Below the pieces are notes generated by a model. It saw only the letters and a list, made by a program, of their open reading frames with translations. It had not been told where the DNA came from and did not search any database. This document shows, one piece after another, positions 1-9,101 of a stretch of DNA of 64,000 bases. Origin of the DNA: an uncultured Lachnospiraceae bacterium (GTDB lineage: Bacteria > Bacillota > Clostridia > Lachnospirales > Lachnospiraceae); the NCBI GenBank assembly GCA_934352055.1, contig CAKRJY010000010.1:49973-113972 (forward strand), written 5' to 3'. The translations under genes and the position numbers were made by a program. Each line of letters opens with the position of its first letter. The first letter of the stretch is position 1.

Positions 1-612
1 GAACTGTCTATGTATATCATTGCAGGCAAACAAAAGTTAGAAGAAGTCAGAACCGGGGAACTTGCAGCGGCACAGGCAAAGGCGCAGGCAAGTAATTTGC
101 CGGAAGATGCACAGGCTGCAAAGGATATTGAAGCAATGTGCGATCGTTTTGAGAAAAAAATCCATGATCTGGAATTGACACGTATGATTTCCATTCAGAC
201 AGCACCTCAGATTCGTCTGGTACAGAACAATGACACCATGATGGCTGAAAAAATACAGTCAACGATTGTAAATACCATTCCATTATGGAAGAGCCAGATG
301 GTGCTTGCGCTTGGCATTGAGCACTCCAATCAGGCAGCAAAGGCACAAAGAGAAGTGACCGATGTGACAAACGATCTTTTGAAAAAGAATGCAGATTTGT
401 TAAAAACAGCCTCTGTCGAGACAGCGAAGGAATCTGAGCGTGGCATTGTAGATATGGAAACGCTGCAGCATACAAATGAAACATTGATTGCTACCTTCGA
501 TGAAGTGATGCAGATTCAGGCAGATGGACGTGCAAAGAGACAGGCGGCTGAGCAGGAAATGCAGCGCTTAGAAACAGAACTTAAGAACAAGATGTTGGAA
601 GTTCGGGGATAA
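1..612 (+). CDS. telA: TelA/KlaA family toxic anion resistance protein, 5' end outside window
   Basis: The reading frame is already open at base 1, before the first in-frame ATG at 10, so this is the C-terminal part (about 203 codons) of a longer gene. The residues TAPQIRLVQNND and VNTIPLWKSQMVLALG and the charged helical tail are typical of the TelA family (usually 350-400 aa), soluble coiled-coil-rich proteins linked to tellurite and other envelope stress; their biochemical function is not settled. The stop is one base before the next ATG, so it is likely co-transcribed with the phosphodiesterase gene that follows. Confidence 0.85.
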   Translation, partial: ELSMYIIAGKQKLEEVRTGELAAAQAKAQASNLPEDAQAAKDIEAMCDRFEKKIHDLELTRMISIQTAPQIRLVQNNDTMMAEKIQSTIVNTIPLWKSQMVLALGIEHSNQAAKAQREVTDVTNDLLKKNADLLKTASVETAKESERGIVDMETLQHTNETLIATFDEVMQIQADGRAKRQAAEQEMQRLETELKNKMLEVRG

Positions 613-613
613 A

Positions 614-1465
614 ATGTTAACAGTATTAAAAGTAATGGGGATTATAGTATTAATAATCGTGGTGTTATATCTTCTTATGATTATGCCACGTATGGGGAAA
701 CGACCGGATTTTCGTCCATTTACAGGACGTCTGTATGCACACCGTGGATTGCATGATAATAAGACAAATGCACCGGAAAATTCCATGAATGCTTTTGCAA
801 AGGCGGTAGATGCAGGATATGGTATTGAACTGGATGTACAGTTGACAAAAGATGAAAAAATGGTGGTGTGTCACGATTTTGACCTGAAACGTATTTGTGG
901 AAAAGATGTAAAAATTCGGGACCTGACATATGAAGAACTGCAGCAGTATCCGATTTATCAATCAGATCAGACGATACCTACGTTTGCAGAGGTTTTAAAG
1001 CTGGTAGATGGAAAAGTGCCACTGATTATCGAGTATAAAATACCGGGCATGGATACGAAAGTCTGCGAGATGGCAGATGAACTTCTACAAAGCTATCATG
1101 GTTTGTACTGTGTGGAATCATTTCATCCGCTTGCAGTGCTTTGGTATCGCAGGAACCGCAAAGAAATTGTGCGTGGTATCTTATCCGATTCCTACATAAA
1201 AGAAGGATTTGACGAGATGCCTAAAATTGTTTATGGCATTACGCATCATTTGCTGGTGAATTTTTTGATACGCCCTGATTTTGTTGCATACAATCATAAA
1301 TACCATCGCGACTGGTCGAGAACGCTTTGCCGCAAATTATATCATGCGCCGGCAGTAGCCTGGACAATCAAAAGTCAAAAGCAGTTAGAAGAACGACGGG
1401 ACGACTTTGATATATTTATTTTTGACAGTTTTGTGCCAAAGGACGGACCGCAATACAAAAAATAA
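614..1465 (+). CDS. membrane-anchored glycerophosphodiester phosphodiesterase
   Basis: A 283-aa protein with one N-terminal membrane segment (about residues 5-24) followed by a GDPD TIM-barrel domain. The family signature is seen as YAHRGLHDN with APENS just after it, then ELDVQLTKD and VVCHD, which carry the metal-binding Glu, Asp and His. Known members hydrolyse glycerophosphodiesters to glycerol-3-phosphate plus an alcohol; the membrane anchor suggests it acts on lipid- or teichoic-acid-derived diesters at the membrane. Start chosen at the ATG one base after the telA stop; a G-rich stretch in the end of telA can serve as ribosome binding site. Confidence 0.85.
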   Translation: MLTVLKVMGIIVLIIVVLYLLMIMPRMGKRPDFRPFTGRLYAHRGLHDNKTNAPENSMNAFAKAVDAGYGIELDVQLTKDEKMVVCHDFDLKRICGKDVKIRDLTYEELQQYPIYQSDQTIPTFAEVLKLVDGKVPLIIEYKIPGMDTKVCEMADELLQSYHGLYCVESFHPLAVLWYRRNRKEIVRGILSDSYIKEGFDEMPKIVYGITHHLLVNFLIRPDFVAYNHKYHRDWSRTLCRKLYHAPAVAWTIKSQKQLEERRDDFDIFIFDSFVPKDGPQYKK

Positions 1466-1509
1466 TATAGAAACACCAAATATCGAACAGAAAGACAAAA
1501 AATCAAATG

Positions 1510-1535
1510 GTTGTCGCAGATGCGTCTCCTATAAT
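1510..1535 (+). promoter_or_regulatory. candidate promoter of the rhamnosidase gene
   Basis: A perfect TATAAT lies at 1530-1535, 60 bases before the rhamnosidase ATG, without a good -35 hexamer at the usual distance. A weak -35 would fit a promoter that needs an activator, and an AraC-type regulator is encoded convergently just downstream of the gene. The activator link is inference. Confidence 0.4.
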
Positions 1536-1595
1536 AAAGTTATCGTATTAGACGAGATGACTTGAAGTAGAGAATAAAAGCAAAAGGAGAGCAGT

Positions 1596-4145
1596 ATGAA
1601 GGCAAATAGATTACGTTGTGAACAGATGAAAAACCCAATGGGAATTGATGTTGTTCGACCATGCCTTTCGTGGATATGTGAAAGCGGTGTCAGACAGAGT
1701 GCCTATGAAATTGAGGTCAAATCAGCGGATGAAATGATTTATCATAGCGGAAAAGTCGTAAGCGATGCAATGAGCATGATCTTGGAAAAGGAGCTTGAAA
1801 GTAAGCAGCGTCTTTCCTGGCGTGTTCGTCTGTGGGACGAAAATGACAACGAGGGCGAATGGAGTGAAGAAGCTACCTTTGAAATGGGAATTCTGCAGCA
1901 GGAACAGTTTGTTGCGAAATGGATTAATCCGGAACAAGAAACGCAGCCGGACAAAATGCAGCCGGTTAGTTATTTGGAGAAGAAATTTGAGTTGTCACAG
2001 GATCCAAAACAGGCAAGAGCTTATGTGAGTGCACATGGACTCTACGAAGTAAAAATCAACGGCACACGTGTAGGAGACTTTGTGCTTGCTCCGGGAACCT
2101 CTTCCTATGATAAACAAATGCCATATCAAACGTATGATGTGACAAATCTACTATGTGCAGGTGAGAATACGATTACAGCAGAAGTAGCGGATGGCTGGTA
2201 TCGCAGTTATTCAGGTGTAGATGGTGACCGCAATCTGTTTGGCACAGAATTGGCCTTTTTCCTGCAATTAGAAAATGACGGAGAAGTTGTTTGCATTACA
2301 GATGAGACATGGAAAGCATCGCAGGAAGGACCACTGCGTCAGGCAGATATGCAGATGGGTGAAGTCTATGATGCGACAATGGAAAAAATAGAGACATGGC
2401 ATGATGTTACAGTAGTAGAGATGGATAATACTTTGCTGAAAGCCACCAATAGTGTGCCAATCTTAGAACAGGAGCATTTTGAAGGAAAGCTTATTACAAC
2501 GCCAAATGGGGAAAACGTCATTGACTATGGTCAGAATCTTGCCGGATATATCTGCTTTACGGTGGATGCACATGCCGGTGATCGTATCATAATGACACAT
2601 GGTGAAACACTGGATGAAAATGGTAATTTTACGGCAGAGAATTTCCAGGATCGTAAGCGCCATAAGGGTGGTGGTACCGAACAAAAGGTAACCTTTATCT
2701 GTAAAGAGGGAGAGAATACATACCACACTAAATTTTCTATCTGGGGATTCCAATACGCAAAAGTGGAAACCGATGTGGATTTGTCAGATGCACATTTTGA
2801 ATCCATTGCCGTTTATTCGGACATGGAACAAATAGGAACATTTACATGTGGCAATGATGATGTTAACCAGCTGGTACACAATAGTATCTGGAGCCAGAAA
2901 TCGAATTTTTGTGATGTCCCGACCGATTGTCCAACGAGAGAGCGCGCAGCGTGGACAGGGGATGCAGGGGTGTTTGTAGATACAGGAATCTTTTTGGAAG
3001 ATTGCTACAGCATTTTTAGAAAATGGCTGGGAGAGTGCCGCCTGATGCAATACGAAGATGGCAAGCTTGCAAATATTGCACCATTAAACAGTAAACCAAG
3101 TTTCTTTTCAGGACTTCTCTCCGGTTCTACAGGATGGGGAGATGCCAGCATTATTGTGCCATTTGCATTGTATAAGCGTTATGATGATGTGCGTATTCTG
3201 GAAGAGAATTATGATATGATGAAGAAGTGGTACGCATTTTTAGAGAATCGTGCCAAGAAGAAAGATATCAAGAAAATATTTAAAAAGAAAAGTCCATACC
3301 GTGATTATACGATAGAGACAGGAATTGATTATGGTGAATGGTGCGAACCAGGTGTGGATTCAACATCTTTGATGGGAAAAACACCGGTGGATTCGGCAAC
3401 GGCATACTTTGCCCATTCCGGAAGATTGTTAGCAGAGATTGCACAAATTCTGGGAAAAGAGGATGATGCTAAGTACTATGGAGAAGTAGCCCAAAAAGCA
3501 ACGCTGGCATTTCGAGATGTGGCAACGGAAGATGGAAAGATCACAGGCGAGCGTCAGGCACCTTATGTCAGAGCCATTGCGTTTGATCTTTTGACAGAAG
3601 AGAATAAAAAGCAGGCAGTGGAAGATTTGAATACGTTGGTGGTAGACAATCAGTACCATTTGAATACAGGTTTCCTCAGTACACCATTCCTTTGCCAGGT
3701 ACTTGCGGAAAACGGACATGTGGATACAGCATATCGCCTGCTTTTGCAGGATACAGCTCCAAGCTGGCTTTATGAAGTGAAAAAAGGAGCAAATACGATC
3801 TGGGAGACATGGGAAGGTATTGATGAAAATGGCGTTCCACATGCATCTTTAAACCATTATTCATACGGCGCAATTTGTGGCTGGTTATTCGGCGGTGTTT
3901 GCGGTATTCATTTGCAGAATAAGACACTTTGTATCCATCCATATCCGGCAAAAGATTTAGGTAACGCGAAAGCGGAATATCTTTCACCGGTTGGTAAAAT
4001 TGTCAGTGCATGGGAGTACGAGGGAGAAGAGATTCATTACTCTTTCGAAATTCCAGCTAATATGACAGCAGAGGTTGTCTTAGAAGATGGTCAACGAAGA
4101 ATACTTGCGGCAGGCAAACATACGATGGTTTCTAAAACAGCATAA
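1596..4145 (+). CDS. alpha-L-rhamnosidase, GH78
   Basis: An 849-aa enzyme without a signal peptide, so it probably acts in the cytoplasm on imported rhamnosides (for example from flavonoids or plant glycans). Domain order fits GH78: an N-terminal beta-sandwich (about 1-110), rhamnosidase N domain with YVSAHGLYEVKINGTRVGD (about 135-155), a beta domain, the (alpha/alpha)6 barrel (about 410-760) and a C-terminal beta domain. The catalytic motif DCPTRERAAWTGD begins at residue 444; Glu449 in it is part of the conserved GH78 active-site motif. The SD is AAGGAG, 8 bases before the ATG. It is convergent with an AraC regulator and shares its terminator. Confidence 0.93.
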   Translation: MKANRLRCEQMKNPMGIDVVRPCLSWICESGVRQSAYEIEVKSADEMIYHSGKVVSDAMSMILEKELESKQRLSWRVRLWDENDNEGEWSEEATFEMGILQQEQFVAKWINPEQETQPDKMQPVSYLEKKFELSQDPKQARAYVSAHGLYEVKINGTRVGDFVLAPGTSSYDKQMPYQTYDVTNLLCAGENTITAEVADGWYRSYSGVDGDRNLFGTELAFFLQLENDGEVVCITDETWKASQEGPLRQADMQMGEVYDATMEKIETWHDVTVVEMDNTLLKATNSVPILEQEHFEGKLITTPNGENVIDYGQNLAGYICFTVDAHAGDRIIMTHGETLDENGNFTAENFQDRKRHKGGGTEQKVTFICKEGENTYHTKFSIWGFQYAKVETDVDLSDAHFESIAVYSDMEQIGTFTCGNDDVNQLVHNSIWSQKSNFCDVPTDCPTRERAAWTGDAGVFVDTGIFLEDCYSIFRKWLGECRLMQYEDGKLANIAPLNSKPSFFSGLLSGSTGWGDASIIVPFALYKRYDDVRILEENYDMMKKWYAFLENRAKKKDIKKIFKKKSPYRDYTIETGIDYGEWCEPGVDSTSLMGKTPVDSATAYFAHSGRLLAEIAQILGKEDDAKYYGEVAQKATLAFRDVATEDGKITGERQAPYVRAIAFDLLTEENKKQAVEDLNTLVVDNQYHLNTGFLSTPFLCQVLAENGHVDTAYRLLLQDTAPSWLYEVKKGANTIWETWEGIDENGVPHASLNHYSYGAICGWLFGGVCGIHLQNKTLCIHPYPAKDLGNAKAEYLSPVGKIVSAWEYEGEEIHYSFEIPANMTAEVVLEDGQRRILAAGKHTMVSKTA

Positions 4146-4159
4146 TAGAAATTATAATA

Positions 4160-4183
4160 GGCTGTAGCAGTTTTGCTACAGCC
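4160..4183. terminator. bidirectional terminator between rhamnosidase and araC-type gene
   Basis: A 9-bp perfect stem, GGCTGTAGC/GCTACAGCC with a 6-base loop, follows the rhamnosidase stop. The 3' arm contains the TAG stop codon of the minus-strand regulator (4176-4178), so the same hairpin serves both convergent genes. T-tracts are weak on both sides. Confidence 0.65.
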
Positions 4184-5384
4184 TTACGTTTTGTTTACGG
4201 TATTCTCCGGGAGAAACACCGGTAATTTTTTGAAAGGTGTCAGAAAAATAACTTCTGGAATTAAAGGATAACTCAATACTGATATCCATGATACTCATGC
4301 TGGTGGTGCTTAGCAGAACTTTCGCGCGCTCAATTTTTTCGCGCATGATATATTCTGTAAGGGTGCAGCCCATTTCCTGCTTGAATTTACGGGAAAAATA
4401 ATACTCGGAATAACCGGCACGTTCAGCCAGTTCATTGATCGATAATTTTTCACTGATATGTACGCCGATATAATCACAGCAGTTTTTAATAATGGAAGAA
4501 ATACCATTGTTTTCTTTCGATTCACAGACTTTTTTGAAATAAATCTGCGGAATCTCCGCTGTGATATTGAAATTTTCGGTCAGGCTTGCGGCATCTTCAA
4601 TGCGCTGTGCAAAAAAATCACACAAATCATAAGCAATGTCAGGTGATACACCACCGTCAATGGAAGCTCTTGAAATTAAAGTCAGCAGAACAAAACTGTT
4701 ATTTTTGGCAGCACGTAAGCTGTCTTTGGAATTATGTTGTACACCACTACTCAAATGTGACGATTCCAATAACGCTTTTTGAAAATCAGGATTTCCGTCT
4801 TTGAATAATTGCAAAAAGCGTTGCTCTGCTGCCCAGATGCCATGGTGTCGATTGGAAACCGGAGAAGGTGAAGGGACTTCCGCAGTGCCACTGTTTTGCA
4901 TGTGAATGAGCTCCGGTACATTTATGGTAGAACCATAAAGCAGATAGTGAAGCTCGGATGCAAACGTATATAAAATATTGCTGGCAATGATGGGAAGCGC
5001 TGTTAATGTCTTAGCTACAGTCGATCTGGTCTTAATAGAAAGCTGCCGGCGATCCATCTCTTTTACCAGTTCGTTGTATGAATTCTCTCCGGTAAAGGTA
5101 GGACCGAGAACATAAACTTTTTGCAATTTGCCGTCATGAACTTCAAAATCAATGAGCCACGCCAGGTTAAAAAACGAATAAATGACGTGTGGTGTGTAAT
5201 TGGCTTTCGCGGCAGTAATCATAGGCGCAACTTGTATTTGAAAGAGGTTATCATACCCCTGGTAATCATCCTCCGGATATGTTGTATGTAATAGCTGCAT
5301 ATCGGCATCATATGTCCAGGCATATAGGCGATGTGTCTGAAACAGAAGATCCAGAAAGGATGACATGCGTTCTTCGTGTGTCAT
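4176..5384 (-). CDS. AraC family transcriptional regulator
   Basis: A 402-aa regulator with a C-terminal AraC double helix-turn-helix (about residues 300-400): LSINELAERAGYSEYYFSRKF is the first and MDISIELSFNSRSYFSDTF the second. The first 170 residues form a sensor-like domain with aromatic-rich beta segments that I do not assign to a named family. It ends against the rhamnosidase gene in convergent orientation, so control of sugar or rhamnoside use is plausible but inferred. It starts 3 bases downstream of the small gene at 5388-5624 and is surely in one operon with it. Confidence 0.88.
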   Translation of the reverse strand: MTHEERMSSFLDLLFQTHRLYAWTYDADMQLLHTTYPEDDYQGYDNLFQIQVAPMITAAKANYTPHVIYSFFNLAWLIDFEVHDGKLQKVYVLGPTFTGENSYNELVKEMDRRQLSIKTRSTVAKTLTALPIIASNILYTFASELHYLLYGSTINVPELIHMQNSGTAEVPSPSPVSNRHHGIWAAEQRFLQLFKDGNPDFQKALLESSHLSSGVQHNSKDSLRAAKNNSFVLLTLISRASIDGGVSPDIAYDLCDFFAQRIEDAASLTENFNITAEIPQIYFKKVCESKENNGISSIIKNCCDYIGVHISEKLSINELAERAGYSEYYFSRKFKQEMGCTLTEYIMREKIERAKVLLSTTSMSIMDISIELSFNSRSYFSDTFQKITGVSPGEYRKQNVRL

Positions 5385-5387
5385 GGA

Positions 5388-5624
5388 TTATTCCTCACAT
5401 AAAAAATCGGAAAGTGTCTCATAATCAGCTGGATTTTCGCAGCGAATGGTGCCGCTCTCCAAGATGGATTCCTGCCCTGCAATGGAACAAAATACATATT
5501 GGCTGAGTGTGGAAGCAAGGTTTAGAATATCACCTTCGTTGGAATAGAAAAATACATCTTCTTTACAGGATTTAACAGCAATTAAGAATTTTGTTAAATC
5601 AGCGTCTTTTTTTAATTTTCTCAT
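5388..5624 (-). CDS. small HPr-like protein, function unknown
   Basis: A 78-aa cytoplasmic protein preceded by a strong GGAGG. The central NLASTLSQYVFC stretch sits where HPr proteins have the helix around Ser46, and the alternating beta/alpha pattern resembles the HPr fold, but no phospho-acceptor His-15 motif is present. It is followed at 3 bases by the AraC regulator, and such pairing suggests a partner or modulator of that regulator. Function is inference; a plain hypothetical protein is the safe name. Confidence 0.6.
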   Translation of the reverse strand: MRKLKKDADLTKFLIAVKSCKEDVFFYSNEGDILNLASTLSQYVFCSIAGQESILESGTIRCENPADYETLSDFLCEE

Positions 5625-5722
5625 AATGCTAGTCCTCCAAAAATATGATTACAATAATTTTCTTACAATATAGCATAAAAAAATGCCCGGGTGAAGAAGA
5701 AAAACAAAAATTCTAATAAAAT

Positions 5723-5741
5723 GGTTAAAAATCGGTTAAAA
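5723..5741 (+). repeat. direct repeat GGTTAAAA x2, 11 bp apart, possible operator
   Basis: Two exact copies of GGTTAAAA (5723-5730 and 5734-5741) lie 11 bp start to start in the 181-bp divergent space between the small HPr-like gene and the sugar isomerase gene. Helical phasing and position suggest a regulator site, possibly for the AraC protein encoded next door. Confidence 0.35.
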
Positions 5742-5805
5742 GGTGGACAAGTGGGAAGTAGAATTATATTTGTGAAAAAAGAACGAAGGCTGGAGGAAGA
5801 GGAAT

Positions 5806-6648
5806 ATGGCAAACAAAGCAATACAGCAGTTTCAACTGCGTACAGTGATTGGTACAGAAAAAAAGGCGAAGGAAACACTTCGGTTAATGGAGGAGGCAGG
5901 CTATGATGGGATTGAATTATGCAGTTATATGATAAAAAAGATGTCTCTTACGATTCGTGCAATTACACGTATAGCAGGTATGCCAATGGGAAAAAGTGGC
6001 AATCTTGATTGGCATGCGCTTTTAGCAGATACGAATTTAAAGGTTGTCAGTATTCATCAGGATTTAGGAACGGTAAAACGTGTGCCGGAAGAGGTGATTG
6101 CAGAAGCAAAATCCTATGATACAAAGTATGTAGTAATCACAGGCATGCATCATTTTGATTATTCTGATAAGGAAGCCGTGGATGCACTGATTGCGGATTT
6201 GAATGCATGTGGAAAACGATTGAAAGAGGACGGAATAGAACTTTTGTATCACAATCACAATTGTGAGTTTCGAAAAATTGACGGACAGACCGCCTATGAG
6301 CGCATCATTGAAAACACCAATCCGGAATATGTCAATTTTGAGTTTGACTCGTATTGGCCGACGGAAGCAGGCGTTAATACAATTGCCCTGATGCAGCGGC
6401 TTGGAGAACGTATGAAACTATACCATATTAATGATCGGGGAAGCCGGGTTACTGGAAAGACATCTTCCATTCTGACATCAGATAGCATGGAGCTGGGCTA
6501 TGGAAATATGGACTTAAAGACGATGGTGCAAATTGCAAAAGACAATGGCGTAGATGCAGTTGTTTTGGAAAGCCATAGAAATTGGGCAGAAAAGTCTCCG
6601 GTGAAATCATTCCAGCTGAGTGCCCAATTTATGAATGAAAATGTATAG
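5806..6648 (+). CDS. sugar phosphate isomerase/epimerase (xylose isomerase-like TIM barrel)
   Basis: A 280-aa protein of the AP-endonuclease-2/xylose isomerase-like TIM barrel superfamily: EEAGYDGIELCSY near the N terminus, ELLYHNHNCEFR in the middle, FEFDSYWPTEAG, and a C-terminal VLESHRNW. The His and Glu/Asp residues in these blocks are the usual divalent metal ligands. Such enzymes isomerise or epimerise free sugars or polyols; the true substrate cannot be read from the sequence. The SD is GGAGGAAGAGG directly before the ATG. It stands alone, facing away from the AraC operon. Confidence 0.82.
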   Translation: MANKAIQQFQLRTVIGTEKKAKETLRLMEEAGYDGIELCSYMIKKMSLTIRAITRIAGMPMGKSGNLDWHALLADTNLKVVSIHQDLGTVKRVPEEVIAEAKSYDTKYVVITGMHHFDYSDKEAVDALIADLNACGKRLKEDGIELLYHNHNCEFRKIDGQTAYERIIENTNPEYVNFEFDSYWPTEAGVNTIALMQRLGERMKLYHINDRGSRVTGKTSSILTSDSMELGYGNMDLKTMVQIAKDNGVDAVVLESHRNWAEKSPVKSFQLSAQFMNENV

Positions 6649-6697
6649 ACGGACATAGAGATTATATATAATAGAGATGATAATGCCGAAACGAAGG

Positions 6698-6726
6698 TTG
6701 CCTATCGATGGAAAAGTTGCTACAAT
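6698..6726 (+). promoter_or_regulatory. promoter upstream of double-receiver gene
   Basis: TTGCCT (6698-6703), a 17-bp spacer and TACAAT (6721-6726) form a good sigma-A-type promoter 30 bases before the response regulator ATG. Confidence 0.6.
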
Positions 6727-6756
6727 GATTTATATGATTTTTAGAGGTGGGGACTT

Positions 6757-7518
6757 ATGAAGAGGGTTTTATTTGTTGGGCATTTTAGCGAACAGACAAA
6801 GCAGATGCAAAAAGAGCTGGCTCAGTTTGTCAAAATCCAGCTATGTTCAGATAATGTGACAATTGCAGAGAGCATGATGGGCATTTACGAGCCGGATCTT
6901 GTGTTGGTCAATGTGGAAGGGTTTACAGATAGCCATTTAGAATTCTTTCAGGTATTAGCGGAAAAATATGCAGGTGTGCCGGTTGTTATCATTGGAAATG
7001 AGGATGCATATCATCGCTACGCCATGTATGATATGGCAGAACAGATTTCCTATGTAGATCCACAGAACATGGCAGAGCAGGATCTTCTAGAGGCTATGAT
7101 GGCGCGTGTAGATATTGATGCAGAGATTCTGCCGGATGGAACCATCGTTTCAAGAGATGAACGGAAGATGGTGATGGTTGTTGACGACAGCCCAATGATG
7201 CTTCGCAGTATGAAGCAGATGTTAGAGGAACGGTATCAGGTAATGCTTGCAACATCCGGAGAACAGGCGCTTGCTATGATGGATAAGCGTAAGCCGGATT
7301 TGGTGGTGCTGGATTATGAAATGCCGGAATGCGATGGCAGAGAAACATTGGAGATGATTCGTGCAAAAGAGGAAATAAAGGATATACCAGTTGTCTTTTT
7401 GACAGGACATGGGGATGCGGAACATATTCGCTCGGTATTAGATTTGAATCCAAGTGCATATTTTTTAAAACCACCTAAGGCAGATAAAATATTAGAAGTT
7501 TTAGGACAATTATTGTAA
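6757..7518 (+). CDS. response regulator with degenerate plus intact receiver domain
   Basis: A 253-aa protein with no output domain. Residues 139-253 are an intact receiver: acidic pair D143-D144 in VVDDS, phospho-acceptor D186 in VVLDYEMPECDG, T216 and K238 in FLKPP. Residues 1-115 look like a second receiver fold (RVLFVGHF, DLVLVNVEG, VPVVIIGNED) that lacks the acidic pair and has Asn where the phosphorylated Asp is expected. With no DNA-binding or enzymatic part it probably works through protein contacts. It is monocistronic, with a promoter before and a terminator after. No histidine kinase is adjacent. Confidence 0.82.
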   Translation: MKRVLFVGHFSEQTKQMQKELAQFVKIQLCSDNVTIAESMMGIYEPDLVLVNVEGFTDSHLEFFQVLAEKYAGVPVVIIGNEDAYHRYAMYDMAEQISYVDPQNMAEQDLLEAMMARVDIDAEILPDGTIVSRDERKMVMVVDDSPMMLRSMKQMLEERYQVMLATSGEQALAMMDKRKPDLVVLDYEMPECDGRETLEMIRAKEEIKDIPVVFLTGHGDAEHIRSVLDLNPSAYFLKPPKADKILEVLGQLL

Positions 7519-7525
7519 ATCCATA

Positions 7526-7559
7526 GGCTGTATTTCGGGAGTGAGAAGTACAGCCTTTT
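7526..7559 (+). terminator. Rho-independent terminator
   Basis: GGCTGTA (7526-7532) pairs with TACAGCC (7549-7555), followed by TTTT, eight bases after the response regulator stop. Confidence 0.65.
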
Positions 7560-7583
7560 CTGAATGCAGAGAGGAAACAGGCT

Positions 7584-8504
7584 ATGAAATGTTTGAGTTG
7601 TGGTAAGAATTTTGACTATGAAAAATACTATGGCATCTGTCCAAAGTGCGGAACATATAATAAGGCAGCATCTGAGGCGGATACGACGCAGGCGTTCCAG
7701 GAAGAGTTTACGTCAACCCAGGAGGCGGAACCAACCCAGGAAGAGTTTGTGCCAACCCAGGAGCCGGAACCGACCTTCTTTTCACAAACAAAGGAAGAAA
7801 AACAAAAAAGAGTGCGGAAAAATCTGATACTTGGGATTGCCATTTTAGTTGCGTTATCCATCATTTTGACAATCGTGCAGGGAATCGTGACAGGTTATCT
7901 GGGGTCATCGGATTATCGGGAAAAGAAAAGAAAGGACATTGAAGAAGTCGCCATAGAAAAGTCAGATCTGGGTGAGGCATATACGATTGAAAACGAGTAT
8001 GGCCGCACACTTACCGTGGCAAAAGCGGAGGTATTAGCAGAAGCAGACACCATCGGAGGTTTCCCAGCGGGGCAACGACTGATTGCAGTACGTATAGAGT
8101 CCAATAAGGTAGATGATATAAGCTATGATACCTATGCGCATGCACCGGTAAAAGATTTTTATATATCCTATGATGGTACATATCGTTCAACGGTACCAAA
8201 TTATAAATTAACCAGTGGTGGTTATGATGATATTATTGGTAATCGACAATCCATAGATTCTTATGAATTTTCTGATGCAGGTTCTCACACAGGATATCTC
8301 TTCTTCTTTATTCCTGCAGAGGCGCAAAAGATTGATTTTGTATATAGCGTCGTGGATACCGAAAGCTGCGACCTTATAAAATATGTAAAGGTGCCGTTGG
8401 AAGTAGATGCGCAGCAGGACGAGGCAGAAACACAGTCAGCAGAAGACACAATAACGACACTGCCAGCGGAAGATGATACAGCAGAAAAACCGGTCGTGGA
8501 CTAA
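7584..8504 (+). CDS. zinc-ribbon membrane protein, function unknown
   Basis: A 306-aa protein with a cytoplasmic zinc ribbon (Cys3, Cys6, Cys19, Cys22), an acidic repeat linker, one membrane segment (about residues 80-104) and an extracytoplasmic domain resembling DUF4352-type beta-sandwiches, ending in a low-complexity Glu/Ala/Thr tail. The linker holds two copies of EEFxxTQExEPT (residues 40-51 and 53-64). The next gene encodes a protein with the same membrane-plus-beta-domain layout 11 bases on, so the two are co-transcribed and may form one envelope complex. No function can be named. Confidence 0.7.
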   Translation: MKCLSCGKNFDYEKYYGICPKCGTYNKAASEADTTQAFQEEFTSTQEAEPTQEEFVPTQEPEPTFFSQTKEEKQKRVRKNLILGIAILVALSIILTIVQGIVTGYLGSSDYREKKRKDIEEVAIEKSDLGEAYTIENEYGRTLTVAKAEVLAEADTIGGFPAGQRLIAVRIESNKVDDISYDTYAHAPVKDFYISYDGTYRSTVPNYKLTSGGYDDIIGNRQSIDSYEFSDAGSHTGYLFFFIPAEAQKIDFVYSVVDTESCDLIKYVKVPLEVDAQQDEAETQSAEDTITTLPAEDDTAEKPVVD

Positions 8505-8515
8505 GGAGGGGCAGA

Positions 8516-9046
8516 ATGGTAAATGGATATGGAAGAAACAGACAGAAAAATGGTCTTTTAATTGTTGTTCTCTTTATTGTTATCTGTGTGTTTCTAGGTA
8601 GTCTGGTTCAATTTATGGTTGCTCTTGGTGAAGTGATTGAAGGACCATCTTATGTGGAAAGCAAAGCGGCACTGGATGGAGATGTTACCATTTCCTATCT
8701 TGGGAAGAATTATATGGAGAATGCAAAAAGTGGATATTCCTACTATAGAATTGATGTGCCTGTGTATAACAATGGAAGTTATGAAATGGGAACAGGGTAT
8801 GAAGTGCGTTTGCAGGTAGAAACGGAAGAGTGGGATGACGTCGAGGAATTTACGATGACGGATAATAGTGATTTCGCATATTCTTATGAGGATCTGGTGC
8901 CGCCGGCAACATCCGGCATCGCTCATAAAGTTTATTTGATTAGAGATGGCGTGAAAGAAGTGAAGGCAACATTCTATGAAAGCAGTGATGATTATTATGA
9001 TGGGAAAAATGGAACGGAATTTGTATTAAAAGTGCCGACAGAATAA
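8516..9046 (+). CDS. membrane-anchored DUF4352-like protein
   Basis: A 176-aa protein with an uncleaved signal anchor (about residues 13-38) and an extracytoplasmic beta-rich domain: YRIDVPVYNNGSYEMGTGYE followed by DLVPPATSG. This is the pattern of DUF4352/telomeric-repeat-like immunoglobulin folds that often occur in Firmicutes envelope proteins. SD is AAGGAGG before the ATG. It partners the zinc-ribbon protein upstream. Function unknown. Confidence 0.7.
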   Translation: MVNGYGRNRQKNGLLIVVLFIVICVFLGSLVQFMVALGEVIEGPSYVESKAALDGDVTISYLGKNYMENAKSGYSYYRIDVPVYNNGSYEMGTGYEVRLQVETEEWDDVEEFTMTDNSDFAYSYEDLVPPATSGIAHKVYLIRDGVKEVKATFYESSDDYYDGKNGTEFVLKVPTE

Positions 9047-9101
9047 AACAACACTTTTACGGAAACGTTGCTGAAAAGTTAAGTTTCCAAAAAAGTACAA
9101 G

